From assembly GCF_000621165.1 (NCBI RefSeq), contig NZ_KK211218.1, forward strand, positions 117,196 to 181,195: 64,000 nt of DNA, given 5' to 3'. The first letter of the stretch is position 1. Each line of letters opens with the position of its first letter. The notes below the pieces were generated by a model. The model was not told the origin of the DNA, searched no databases, and saw only the letters and a list, made by a program, of their open reading frames with translations. A program made the translations under genes and the position numbers. Of the stretch, positions 51,982-61,356 are shown in pieces. The stretch comes from Enterovibrio calviensis DSM 14347 (GTDB taxonomy: Bacteria; Pseudomonadota; Gammaproteobacteria; Enterobacterales; Vibrionaceae).

Positions 51982-54138
51982 TTAAGCGCGGTTGTTTTTT
52001 GGCGCGTTACGCATCCAAGCGTGGAATTTCTCGACCCAAGCTAATAATCCTTGTGGCGCGTTGTTCTGTTTCCAAACGCCAGCCGTGTATTTCGTGGCTT
52101 CACTCATGGTTGGGTATGGGTGAACCGTACCAAGAATTTTGTTTAGACCAAGGCCGTGGCGCATGGCGAGTGTAAATTCTGCGAGCAAGTCGCCAGCATG
52201 TGAACCCACAATGGTGGCTCCGAGAATCTTGTCTTTGCCCTTTGGCGTAATGACTTTAATAAAGCCGTGGTCTTCACCGTCTGCAATCGCACGGTCGAGG
52301 TCATCAATGCCATAGTGAGCCACTTCGTAGTCGATACCTTGTGCGATGGCTTCTTTTTCGTTGATACCGACACGAGCGACTTCGGGGGCGGTGTAAGTCG
52401 CAGCAGGCATAACCGAATAGTCAGCTTTGAACTTCTTGAAGTCGCCGAACAGGGCATTCACAGCGGCATACCATGCTTGGTGACCTGCTGCATGCGTTAA
52501 CTGGAATGGGCCAGCCACATCGCCAACGGCAAAGATATTGGGGTAGTTGGTTTGCAGGTAATCGTTCACTTTTACTGTGCCGCGCTCTGTTAGCTCAACA
52601 CCGATGTCTTCAAGGCCAAAGCCCTTGGTGTTTGCCACACGGCCTAGCGCCAGCATCACATGGTCAAATTCCACCACGACTTCTTCGCCATTCTTATCAA
52701 GGTAAGCACGTTGAGTGTCGCCCTCTTTTTCAAAGCGAGTGGCTTTGTGACCCAGCAGGATATTAACGCCATCTTCTGTTAAGCCTTTAACAACAAGCTC
52801 TGCGGCATCAGCATCTTCACGGATCAGCAGTTGGTCAGCCATTTCAACCAGAGTGACGTCTGAGCCTAGGCGAGAGAAACTCTGCGCCAGTTCAGCGCCG
52901 ATAGGACCACCACCTAATACCAGCAGTTTCTTAGGTAATTCTTCCAATTCCCACACGTTGTCTGACGTGAGGTAGCTAACGTCTGCAAGGCCAGGAATGC
53001 CCGGAACTAAAGGACGTGCACCTGTGGCAATCACGATATTTTTTGTAGTGAGTCGCTCACCATTTACTTCGACTTCCCAAGGCGAAAGGATTTTTGCTTC
53101 ACCTTGAATACATTCCACACCAAGTTTTGTGTAACGCTCGACTGAATCATGGGGTTCGATATCGGCAATCACCTGATGAACGCGGCCCATGACCTCTTTA
53201 AAGTTCACGCTTGGTTCGCCCACGGTGACACCAAACTCATTGGCTCGTTTGATTTCATGCACCGCATGACCAGCACGAATGAGCGCTTTTGACGGTACAC
53301 AGCCCGTGTTCAAACAGTCACCGCCCATTTTGTGTTTTTCAATCAGAGTGACTTTCGCCTTCACTGCCGCGCCAATGTAAGTCGTCACCAAGCCGCCAGC
53401 ACCAGCACCGATTGCGATGAGGTTACGATCGTAAGTAACAGGCTTTTGCCATTTTGCGTAAACACGGCGTTTTTGAATGAAGTTCATAATAACCTTTGCA
53501 ATAACTGGGAACAGACCAAGTAGCACAAGTGAAAGCAGTACGCCCGGAGAGACAATGCCGCTTAATGAATCAATTTGAGCGAGTTGCGTACCCGCATTGA
53601 TGTATACCGCGGTACCCGGGAGCATGCCGATTTGGCTGACAACATAGAAGGTCAATGTGCGAATAGGGGTGAGGCCCATCAGCAGATTGATGAGGAAAAA
53701 CGGAAACACGGGAATCAAACGAAGTGTTAGTAAGTAGAACGGCCCATCGTTTTCGACGCCTTCGTTGATGGTGGAAAGCTTATTACCGAATTTACTTTGA
53801 ACCGAATCTTTCAAGAGGAATCGGCTAACAAGGAATGCCAGTGTGGCACCGATGGAACTTGCAAACGAAACCAGAAGCAATGCCCACCAGAACCCGAAGA
53901 GTGCCGCGCCAAGCAAGGTTGCTATGGCTGCACCTGGCAGTGAGAGAGCCGTCATGGCGATGTATACCAAGAAGTAAACAATACTGGCGGTTAGGAAGTT
54001 TTGTGAAATGCTGTCTTTGAGAGACTCATGCTGTGCTTTAGCATTTTCAAGTGTGAAAAGCGCGCCTAAATCAAAGGCAAACCACGCAATAAATATGGCT
54101 GCAATGATAAAGACAATGCCTAACTTCTGTTTATTCAT
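51982..54138 (-). CDS. VTT membrane domain fused to disulfide oxidoreductase (718 aa)
   Basis: Residues 1-230 form a VTT/TVP38 membrane domain (SIVYFLVYIAMTALSLPGAA, LLTLRLIPVFPFFLINLLMG). Residues 240-718 form a mercuric-reductase/dihydrolipoamide-dehydrogenase-like module: FAD loop AIGAGAGGLVTTYIGAAVKA, redox-active pair CLNTGC (about 274-279), NAD loop LVLGGGPIGAELAQSF and the C-terminal HPYPTMSEA active-site segment. It should tether a flavin disulfide reductase to the membrane, with unknown electron acceptor. Just upstream of the ynjB-like gene, 26 bases away, so possibly in the same operon. Fusions of this kind occur in other marine bacteria. Confidence 0.87.
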   Translation of the reverse strand: MNKQKLGIVFIIAAIFIAWFAFDLGALFTLENAKAQHESLKDSISQNFLTASIVYFLVYIAMTALSLPGAAIATLLGAALFGFWWALLLVSFASSIGATLAFLVSRFLLKDSVQSKFGNKLSTINEGVENDGPFYLLTLRLIPVFPFFLINLLMGLTPIRTLTFYVVSQIGMLPGTAVYINAGTQLAQIDSLSGIVSPGVLLSLVLLGLFPVIAKVIMNFIQKRRVYAKWQKPVTYDRNLIAIGAGAGGLVTTYIGAAVKAKVTLIEKHKMGGDCLNTGCVPSKALIRAGHAVHEIKRANEFGVTVGEPSVNFKEVMGRVHQVIADIEPHDSVERYTKLGVECIQGEAKILSPWEVEVNGERLTTKNIVIATGARPLVPGIPGLADVSYLTSDNVWELEELPKKLLVLGGGPIGAELAQSFSRLGSDVTLVEMADQLLIREDADAAELVVKGLTEDGVNILLGHKATRFEKEGDTQRAYLDKNGEEVVVEFDHVMLALGRVANTKGFGLEDIGVELTERGTVKVNDYLQTNYPNIFAVGDVAGPFQLTHAAGHQAWYAAVNALFGDFKKFKADYSVMPAATYTAPEVARVGINEKEAIAQGIDYEVAHYGIDDLDRAIADGEDHGFIKVITPKGKDKILGATIVGSHAGDLLAEFTLAMRHGLGLNKILGTVHPYPTMSEATKYTAGVWKQNNAPQGLLAWVEKFHAWMRNAPKNNRA

Positions 54139-54569
54139 CTGTCATCCTTAATGAGTAACTGAGTGCCACGCTGTTTCTCATTCAACAAACAACGTCGGTA
54201 ATTTTCTCTCACAGTGTTTCCCTAGCCTAAGTGTATAACGTCATTTCGTTGTAAAGGCGTATCTCAATGAATCAACGCGATTATTTACCCAGACTGTGAC
54301 CACAATAGGGTCTAAAAAATGAGTTCGTATAACGAGTGAGCGATTTCTGGTTTTGTGTGGGGATAAAGACCTGTGAGCGAGGCGTTTAATTCCACACTTC
54401 ATCAATTTTTTCGATGTTATTACGTGATAGTGGAGCATTTGGATTGGAGGGGTGGATTTAAACCCTTGTTTTAATTAATGAATTCAAGGTGGGGATGGGT
54501 AGGCGTGAGAGGTTTGAGTCGGATTGCTAGGTGCGGGGAGCCCCAAGCAGTAGCAAGCGAAACACAATG
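54139..54569. other. Intergenic region, nothing clear
   Basis: A leftward 65-codon ORF (54241-54438) has low plausibility. No terminator or operator found. Confidence 0.4.
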
Positions 54570-54926
54570 TTATATGCAGTATTTTGAATATTGAATGGCT
54601 AGCAGCGATAAAGGAACCACGGCGAGGGTAGTGGTTCCTACAATGTGGTAGTTACGATGCCAGTATCGCTGTGCGAAGCTATTGAGCCTTAATCCCCAAA
54701 GGATCACCACGGAGTTGATACTGATAAAGACAATCACCAAAATTGAGAGAAATGACGGCGCAAACATCCCATCGACAAGGGCTGCATAAAACGAGATCGG
54801 CAACAAGAAGCAGAAAAATACTGCCCACTTGAAACGTCGAGGCCACTTGCGAAAGTGGTCTCTAAAGATCCTGTCAATTTGGTCTGGATAGGGTCTGCTG
54901 TAATGCATTTTATTGTTGCCATTCAT
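54570..54926 (-). CDS. Small membrane protein (118 aa)
   Basis: An arginine-rich N terminus (YPDQIDRIFRDHFRKWPRRF) is followed by three hydrophobic segments (FKWAVFFCFLLPISFYAALV, LSILVIVFISINSVVILWGL and TTTLAVVPLSLLAIQY). The positive N terminus suggests it stays in the cytoplasm. No family recognised. The start, ATG 54926, follows AAAGAGTAGATAG. Confidence 0.6.
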   Translation of the reverse strand: MNGNNKMHYSRPYPDQIDRIFRDHFRKWPRRFKWAVFFCFLLPISFYAALVDGMFAPSFLSILVIVFISINSVVILWGLRLNSFAQRYWHRNYHIVGTTTLAVVPLSLLAIQYSKYCI

Positions 54927-55333
54927 CTATCTACTCTTTGGGCTTAGTTCAAAATTTCACCAATAGATAGTCAACTGGATGCATTTGGAATAATAAACGT
55001 GATAATTGTCACATAAATGAGAGTTTTGGCTTTTTGGCAGCCTCAAAAAGAGATTGATAAAAATTCTGTATTTATCGACAAAAAGGTCATTAGAACCTTA
55101 CCCAGTAAGCAATGGAACATGATGTTCTTTTCGCTTAAGTGTTAGCTTTGAACTAAAAATCGTCGAGATGATTGGGAGTTTTGTTAGATACGGTATGAAA
55201 TGCGTTTAATGTAACCCGTATGTGTTTGAGTGATGGGCTGGGAAATAGAGGTTCGTAGGGGAGTTTATCGTCCCATCTCCCGCTGGTTGAAAAAGAAGCG
55301 GGAGACTGGACGAAAGAATATTGTATCGTTAAA
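54927..55333. other. Intergenic region with a hairpin after tfoY
   Basis: CTCCCGCT (55277-55284) and AGCGGGAG (55297-55304) form a hairpin downstream of tfoY without an obvious U-tract, so terminator status is uncertain. No gene. Confidence 0.5.
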
Positions 55334-55927
55334 TCACTGTCTGAGAGTTTCTAATAGCTCATCGCGTCTTTGAGGTGTGACGACTGACCAATGTTTACCT
55401 TCAATTGCGCCCTCTAGTGCCCAAAGAAGTTCCAGACTTAGCGTATCACTGTGTGACTTTTGTAGAGCTTGATAAGCCCTCACGGCGCCTTCTGTTTGCA
55501 ATTGCTCCACAGAATCGATGCCCGCTTTTTTCAGCATACGTTCTGTCGCAAGTCTTAGGTTTGGCAAATCTTTGATACGCGTTGGCGCCGCAGCCTTCTT
55601 TTCTTGTTGATCATCTTTCGCGATAGCATACGCCGTGTTTGCGTAATTCATTAGCACGTCAGATTGATCCCACCAGGTTTCTGGCACGGCATAGTATTTG
55701 GTGACGACAGGGAAGCCACGTTTTTTATAAACGTAGGGTGTCATCGAAAGTTTGATGAAATCGGCTTCATTCGCGGGACCAGCGCGAAGGTGAAGCTGGT
55801 CGTTAACGACCAAGGCGAACATTGTCTCGTCGCAAAAGACACCAAATCCGCCAAACATAGAACGTGATTTGATTTTGCCCAGACATTCGAAGAATTTTAA
55901 CGTGTTTTTTAGTGTTGGTTTATCCAT
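55334..55927 (-). CDS. tfoY: TfoY, TfoX/Sxy-family regulator (197 aa)
   Basis: N-terminal TfoX domain (KIKSRSMFGGFGVFCDETMF, YVYKKRGFPVVTKYYA) and C-terminal TfoX domain (IKDLPNLRLATERMLKKAGI, LELLWALEGAIEGKHWSVVT). The sequence closely matches V. cholerae TfoY as I remember it, starting MDKP; I therefore choose ATG 55927 over a TTG at 55942. TfoY governs type VI secretion, motility and related lifestyle genes, and is distinct from the competence regulator TfoX. The cyclic-di-GMP riboswitch at 56046-56138 lies about 120 bases upstream and should tune its expression. Confidence 0.92.
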   Translation of the reverse strand: MDKPTLKNTLKFFECLGKIKSRSMFGGFGVFCDETMFALVVNDQLHLRAGPANEADFIKLSMTPYVYKKRGFPVVTKYYAVPETWWDQSDVLMNYANTAYAIAKDDQQEKKAAAPTRIKDLPNLRLATERMLKKAGIDSVEQLQTEGAVRAYQALQKSHSDTLSLELLWALEGAIEGKHWSVVTPQRRDELLETLRQ

Positions 55928-56045
55928 GTGACTTATTCTCAATCATTACGTTCCGTTCCTGGATGAGCGGTCAAGGAGCAACGTAGCAAAGCTAATTCAG
56001 AGAATTGTCAATGTACCGAAGTAATTCGGTGTATGAATGCTAACG

Positions 56046-56138
56046 TCATCGGTAACTCCGCTACCACCAACACGAAAATTTGTGTGTTGTGAGGCCGGAA
56101 GCTTTGCGTCCCACGCTTTCGCTGTGGTTTGCCTTTTT
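56046..56138 (-). ncRNA. Class-I cyclic-di-GMP riboswitch (GEMM-I)
   Basis: On the minus strand the segment reads GGCAAACCAC, a GCGAAAGC tetraloop hairpin, GTGGGACGCAAAGC, then CCGGCCT, a variable hairpin and GGTAGCGGAGTTACCGATG. This is the GEMM consensus, including the tetraloop, the GGACGCAAAGC ligand region and the tetraloop receptor-like second arm. It matches the V. cholerae Vc2 riboswitch upstream of tfoY in position and sequence. It senses cyclic-di-GMP in the tfoY leader. Confidence 0.95.
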
Positions 56139-56392
56139 CTTGACGTCTATTAGCTTAACTGAATCGCACCATATTGTCGTTATTGCTAGTCTCAAAAAGT
56201 GTGATCTTGCTTCAGATAGAGTCTTATTGATATAAGTAAAAATATCAGGTTGTCTTTGTAATTGAAGCAATTTTAACCAAGATGGTCATTTTCTGATTGG
56301 GTTAAAGATTAGCACTAGAAAACTAGACAAAATGCAGTTATTGAAGCTGATCGCAACATTGAGAAGAATTTGTTAGGTTTACTTGTCACAAA

Positions 56393-56424
56393 GAAAAATA
56401 GCCCGTCATTTCTGGCGAGCTATT
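56393..56424 (-). terminator. Terminator of purR
   Basis: On the minus strand AATAGCTCG pairs with CGGGCTATT around CCAGAAATGA and is followed by TTTTTC. Confidence 0.75.
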
Positions 56425-56447
56425 GATAGGAATCTTGAGAAAAGACA

Positions 56448-57458
56448 TTACTCTTCGTTGAGGTTCTTCACTGAGTTACGAATAATCAGTTCAGGCTGCA
56501 TCACAAAGATTTGTTGCTGGTTTTCTTTGTTTGCTAAACGCTCTAGTAATAACTTTATCGCCGTTTTACCCAAGCGGTTTTTTGGCTGGTGGATCGTTGT
56601 CAGTGGCGGTGAGAAAAACGCTGCCAAATCGATGTTGTCGTAGCCAATGATTGAAATGTCGTTAGGTACATCAAGCCCTGCTTGGCGGAAAGTACTGATG
56701 GCTGCCAGCGCCATGATGTCATTGAAGCAAAAGAGGGCAGTTGGACGATCATCAAGAGCTAACAATTTGTTCGCGGCTTCTACAGCGGTGTCACATTCGA
56801 AATCTGCATCAACAATCCAATCAGGGTTTTCTTCTAATCCAGCTTCTGCCAATGCTTTGCGGAAACCAGCAAGGCGCGTTTGACAGGTTAACTTATCTAG
56901 CTGACCTGACATGCAGCCAATTTTGGTGTGGCCGTTATCAATAAAGTGCTTAGTAGCAATGTAACCACCGAGCTCTGCATTGTCTTGAATGCAGTCTGTA
57001 TTGACGTGTTGCGTACCCCAATCCATGACGACCATTGGCAGATCTTGTTTCTTCTCAAGCAGGGCAAGCAGCTCTTCGTTCAAATCTGAACACATGACTA
57101 GCAAACCATCGACACGTTTCTCTGCCAACATGCGTAAGTAGTCGCGCTGCTTCGCCAGGTTGCCCTCGGTGTTACATAAGATCAGCGTATAGCCCTCTTT
57201 GTAACAGTACTCTTCTACGCCATGCACAACTTCTGCAAAGAATGGGTTGGTCGACTTCGTCACAAGCATGCCGATGGTGCGGGTTGAGTTGCATTTCAAG
57301 CTACGCGCAACAGCACTCGGTGCGTAGTTTAAGTCATCCACCGCAGCCCATACTTTTTTGGTCGTATTCTCTGCGACAAAACGTGTTTTGTTGATCACGT
57401 GGGAAACCGTTGTGGTTGAAACTCCGGCCATGCGTGCGACGTCTTTAATCGTTGCCAT
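56448..57458 (-). CDS. purR: PurR-like LacI-family repressor (336 aa)
   Basis: HTH at residues 1-50 ([36 protein letters not shown]) and the hinge [12 protein letters not shown] are nearly as in E. coli PurR. The effector domain includes [20 protein letters not shown] and [20 protein letters not shown]. The protein should bind hypoxanthine or guanine and repress purine biosynthesis genes at PUR boxes. Length fits. The start is ATG 57458. It stands alone between tfoY and torD, as in other vibrios. Confidence 0.88.
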   Translation of the reverse strand: MATIKDVARMAGVSTTTVSHVINKTRFVAENTTKKVWAAVDDLNYAPSAVARSLKCNSTRTIGMLVTKSTNPFFAEVVHGVEEYCYKEGYTLILCNTEGNLAKQRDYLRMLAEKRVDGLLVMCSDLNEELLALLEKKQDLPMVVMDWGTQHVNTDCIQDNAELGGYIATKHFIDNGHTKIGCMSGQLDKLTCQTRLAGFRKALAEAGLEENPDWIVDADFECDTAVEAANKLLALDDRPTALFCFNDIMALAAISTFRQAGLDVPNDISIIGYDNIDLAAFFSPPLTTIHQPKNRLGKTAIKLLLERLANKENQQQIFVMQPELIIRNSVKNLNEE

Positions 57459-57996
57459 TTGGTATTCTTCTTATCATTTTCGTCGGCAGCATGAGAAATG
57501 CGGGCTGCCTTACATGTTTACGCCGCTAACGAGGAGCGGCGTACTGGATTCGACGAAACAGGTTTCCATTTTCTCGACCGTTTCGTATCAATGTGTGAAA
57601 GCACGTAGCCAAAATGCATGCCTTCTGTGTTCTTTGCGATTCGTCTTACGCGATAGGCAGCGAATCGTCGAAACGATTGGAATTATTCAGCCATCTGGCA
57701 CTAAGACATATGAGGCCATGGCATCACATCGGTCGATCACTACGTTGATCTATCGAAACAACAAGTGGTTGTTATGACCTTGTTGCTGTGAATGAGAGTT
57801 TTCAGCAATTTCTCAATGCCAATCGCTTGCGTTCACAGTTTACTGACTCATGGGCGCGGTCGCAATTATTCAATTGAAGCGACTCGCATAAGCTTGATGC
57901 GTATCAAGCTTGCGAAATCACTACTCTTTTCACTTTCTATCTCTAAAAAATGAAAAAGCCGGGCAAGCCCGGCTTCGAGGTTTTGGCGCTTGAGCG
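57459..57996. other. purR upstream region and torD terminator
   Basis: No gene. A 16-bp palindrome AATCGTCGAAACGATT at 57663-57678 does not match the PUR box and is of unknown meaning. A torD terminator is at 57955-57976. Confidence 0.45.
57955..57976 (-). terminator. Terminator of torCAD operon
   Basis: AAGCCGGGC pairs with GCCCGGCTT around AA; the minus strand then reads TTTTTCATTTTTT. Confidence 0.9.
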
Positions 57997-58644
57997 CTAT
58001 TCGCCCTTAAGAAACGAAAGATCAAGTGCGACAAATGCGGTAACTAGTGCGCCCGACGCTTTGTAAAAGCCGAAATTGTCGAACTGTTCCAGAGATTTCT
58101 GGAAGCTGCCTAGCCACGTTGTCACCATGGTTTCCAAGAAAACTTGCTGCTCTTGCATCAAGGCTTCTTGCTTGTCTTCTTCCGTCTCTTTATTCGCAAG
58201 AATGACCAAGTTACCCATGAAATCGAGGACAACAGCAAGGTGGTCGAAAGGCTCGTTAAAGTCTTTGCGTTGAGCAATGCCGTATTTTTCCATCCATTGA
58301 CCCATCTCTTGTGCAGGTTTGTCATTCAGCAAACCTGTTTCGCCGATGTACATGGAGGCATAAGGCAATGCGCCAGTTTTTGGCGTGCTCAAGAACAAGC
58401 CACAAAAATCAGCGGCGAGCTCCAGTTGCGCGTCTTCGCGTAGCTTGAGTGCAGCCAGTGCGTTACGAAAATCTGCAATAGGGGCTTTCAACTCATCTGT
58501 CATAGCCAGCGCAGAATAGTAACTATCCATGGCACTGCCTTGGTAGTTCTTCAGATCTTCTTGCGTTAGCTCAGTGGCAAAAAGAGAAGACATCCACCAG
58601 TAAAATTCGGCGCGTTGTTCGTTGATGGCGATAAATTCTTTCAT
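57997..58644 (-). CDS. torD: TorD, TorA-specific chaperone (215 aa)
   Basis: All-helical redox-enzyme chaperone. MKEFIAINEQRAEFYWWMSS opens the domain, and the EPFDHLAVVLDFMGNLVILA motif corresponds to the EPxDH signature of TorD/DmsD proteins. It binds TorA before Tat export and helps insert the molybdenum cofactor. I choose ATG 58644, with GGA six bases before; longer in-frame starts reach 58734 but run into the attenuator. Last gene of torCAD. Confidence 0.9.
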   Translation of the reverse strand: MKEFIAINEQRAEFYWWMSSLFATELTQEDLKNYQGSAMDSYYSALAMTDELKAPIADFRNALAALKLREDAQLELAADFCGLFLSTPKTGALPYASMYIGETGLLNDKPAQEMGQWMEKYGIAQRKDFNEPFDHLAVVLDFMGNLVILANKETEEDKQEALMQEQQVFLETMVTTWLGSFQKSLEQFDNFGFYKASGALVTAFVALDLSFLKGE

Positions 58645-58700
58645 TGTCATTCCGTCGTTAAGGAAGGGCAGAGAGAGTACAAGTGTATATAAGTTCAAGT

Positions 58701-58729
58701 AAAAAAGGGCAGCTAAGCTGCCCTTTTTC
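58701..58729 (-). terminator. Attenuator hairpin between torA and torD
   Basis: AAAAAGGGCAGC pairs with GCTGCCCTTTTT around TAA. It lies just after torA and before torD, so would lower torD expression relative to torCA. Confidence 0.85.
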
Positions 58730-58742
58730 TTCACACTGTCTC

Positions 58743-61271
58743 TTATGCGATATCCATCGCTGGGAACAGCGGGTTCACGTCGTCCACAGCGGTTGGGCCA
58801 CTAAAGCCGGTCACTGATGGAACTTCTCCCGTGTATTTTTCAATCTCGACCAATGCAGTGTGTGCAGAGGTAGCTTGAGCCAGTTTCGATGTGCCGATAT
58901 CCACAGTCAGTACGTTTGGATCGCCGTAGGTACAAAGTGTGCCTGGTTTACCGCCTTCCAGAGGGGAGTACCATGCACCTTCTTCAATACGACATACGCC
59001 TGTTTTGTAATCGTCAGTTACTACTGCGCCTGCTAGCACTTGGCCACGGTCGTTAAACACGCGAACGATATCACCAGAGACAATGCCACGTGCTTTTGCA
59101 TCAGCAGAGTTGATGTAGCAAGGCTCACGACCCGCAACAGCATAAGTGTTACGGAAAGCGTCTGATGAACATAGTTGCGAGTGCAAACGGTAGTTCGGGT
59201 GACAGCTTTGCATGTGCAGTGGGAAGCTGTTTGACTTAGGACCGCCATGGCTACGTTCTACTTTTTCGAACCACATTGGGTGACCTTGACAGTCGTCGTA
59301 ACCCATATCTGCGATTGTTTTACAGTAGATTTCGATCAAGCCTGACGCAGTACCCAATGGTTCCAAGTCAGGTTCGTTACGGAACGCTTGGTGGCGAACC
59401 CACTCAGTGCCTTCAGGGAACGAAATGAATTGTTCTTCTTCCCAGAATTTAACGAAGTTTGGCATACGAACGCCGATACCACGGCCTTGCAGACGTGCAC
59501 CGTTGTAGATTTCTTCGATCCATTCCATCTTGGTTTTGCCACCGGTGAACGCTTCTTCGCGATCGTAACGGGTGCAAAGTTCACGGAAAATATCGAAGTC
59601 ATCTTTCGCTTCAAACATTGGCTCAACGATTTGTTTCATCGCGATGATGCCTTTGTTCGAGTGGTTACCGAATGACTCAATGTCATTTCGCTCGTAAGTT
59701 GTGGTTGCTGGCAGAACGATATCTGCAAAGCGGCAACTTGCGGTCCACTGGTGGTCGATAGAAACGTAGGTTTCTATCTTACGCCACGCCTTGATCATGC
59801 GGTTGCGATCTTGGTGTTGGTGGAACAGGTTACTACCACATGAAATTGCCATCTTAATGTGTGGGAATTTCACTTTGTGACCATTGAAGTCAATGGTTTC
59901 ACCCGGTTTCTCAAGGCAATCCACAATACGCGCGATTGGGATATAACTTGAGTAACCGTTGTAGCTACCGTTATGGATCGGGTCAACGCCAGTCACTGAG
60001 TTGAAGCCTGACATTAGCGGGCCAGCCGAGGTCACGGTACCTGCATCATTGTAGTGCCAGCCGAAACCGAAACCACCACCAGGTAGACCAATTTGGCCTA
60101 GCATTGCAGAAATGACGACGATCATCCATGCGTACTGCTCGCCGTGCTGCATACGTTGCAGACACCAGCCAGCCATGATTTGCGTGCGGCCACTTGCCAT
60201 GGTGCGTGCAAGGTCGCGAATGTCATCAGCTGGAATGCCACAGATTTTCTCTGCCCATTCTGGTGTTTTTGCTACGCCGTCTTTTTCACCCAGCAGGTAA
60301 GGCAAGAACTTGTCAAAACCTGTGGTGTAGTCCGCCAAGAATTGCTCATCGTGCAATTTCTCAGTGTATAGCGTGTGTGCGATAGCAAGCATCAATGGCA
60401 CGTCAGTTTGTGGGTTAACCGCAATCTGTTTGCCACCGAAGAATTTGTATGAAGAAGTTTTTACTGGGTCAACGTGGAACACCTTGATTTCGCCAGCTTT
60501 TACTTTCTCTGCCAATTGCTGGTAGTAGCCGTAAACGCTGTGGTCAGGGATCTGCCAACCAACCTGCAGGTTCTTAACTGGGTCGTTGCCCCAAATCACG
60601 ATGTTTTTGGTGTTTTCCAGTACAACAGGCCATGAAGTTTGTTGTTCGTAAACTTCCATTGCGCCAGCAACGTACGGCAATACCACTTGCGCAGAACCGG
60701 TTGAGTAGTCACCCATCTTCGCAAGGAAAGTACCATGCAAACCGATTGCACGATGCATCATGGTGCCAGCAACGTTAAGTTTGCCAACTGACTGCCAACC
60801 CGTGTTACCTGCGTAAAGAGCGCTAGGGCCGTAGGTGGTTTGAACACGCTCCAACTCGTGGTGGAAGAAGTCCAATGCCTGAGACCATGGCACACGTACA
60901 AAGCGGTTATCACCACGTTGTGAGGTGTCTGATTTCCAGCCGTGCTTTAGCCAGTCAATACGTACCATTGGGTATTTAACGCGAGATGGGTTGTAAACCA
61001 CTTCGCGAACAGCGTTAAGCATTGCTGTCGGGTGCGGGTCGTGTTCAAACGGAACGGTGTCGACCCAAATGCCATTTTCTACTTTTGCGCGGAAAGCACC
61101 CCAGTGTGAACCGTGGATCACGTCACCAGAGAAGGTGTTTTTCGCGTCAGTCGCTGCCATTGCAGAGCGTGGCGCAAGTAAGCTACCACCGATAACAGCA
61201 CCCGCACTTGCGGTTAACATGCCAGAGAGAAAACGACGGCGGGTAATGCCTTGTAGTTTTTCAGTCGCCAT
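58743..61271 (-). CDS. torA: TorA, trimethylamine-N-oxide reductase (842 aa)
   Basis: A Tat signal (RRRFLSGML, cleavage near AMA) leads to a molybdopterin bis-MGD oxidoreductase of the DMSO-reductase family. The KMGDYSTGSAQVVLPYV segment supplies the serine ligand to Mo, and TASCRFADIVLPATTTYERN is the usual family block. Periplasmic terminal reductase converting TMAO to TMA, fed by TorC. Length close to E. coli TorA (848). Second gene of torCAD. Confidence 0.95.
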   Translation of the reverse strand: MATEKLQGITRRRFLSGMLTASAGAVIGGSLLAPRSAMAATDAKNTFSGDVIHGSHWGAFRAKVENGIWVDTVPFEHDPHPTAMLNAVREVVYNPSRVKYPMVRIDWLKHGWKSDTSQRGDNRFVRVPWSQALDFFHHELERVQTTYGPSALYAGNTGWQSVGKLNVAGTMMHRAIGLHGTFLAKMGDYSTGSAQVVLPYVAGAMEVYEQQTSWPVVLENTKNIVIWGNDPVKNLQVGWQIPDHSVYGYYQQLAEKVKAGEIKVFHVDPVKTSSYKFFGGKQIAVNPQTDVPLMLAIAHTLYTEKLHDEQFLADYTTGFDKFLPYLLGEKDGVAKTPEWAEKICGIPADDIRDLARTMASGRTQIMAGWCLQRMQHGEQYAWMIVVISAMLGQIGLPGGGFGFGWHYNDAGTVTSAGPLMSGFNSVTGVDPIHNGSYNGYSSYIPIARIVDCLEKPGETIDFNGHKVKFPHIKMAISCGSNLFHQHQDRNRMIKAWRKIETYVSIDHQWTASCRFADIVLPATTTYERNDIESFGNHSNKGIIAMKQIVEPMFEAKDDFDIFRELCTRYDREEAFTGGKTKMEWIEEIYNGARLQGRGIGVRMPNFVKFWEEEQFISFPEGTEWVRHQAFRNEPDLEPLGTASGLIEIYCKTIADMGYDDCQGHPMWFEKVERSHGGPKSNSFPLHMQSCHPNYRLHSQLCSSDAFRNTYAVAGREPCYINSADAKARGIVSGDIVRVFNDRGQVLAGAVVTDDYKTGVCRIEEGAWYSPLEGGKPGTLCTYGDPNVLTVDIGTSKLAQATSAHTALVEIEKYTGEVPSVTGFSGPTAVDDVNPLFPAMDIA

Positions 61272-61356
61272 GTAGGAATCCTTATTCGTTTAAAGTTGAA
61301 GTGGACAGGCGCATCTGCACCTGTCCATTGTTTATTCTTTTTATCGCTGCGGCAGA

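Noticed and set aside
57663-57678. PUR box autoregulating purR
   Set aside because: The palindrome AATCGTCGAAACGATT does not match ACGCAAACGTTTGCGT well enough.
57358-57777. 139-codon rightward ORF overlapping purR start
   Set aside because: Largely antisense to purR, no RBS and implausible sequence.
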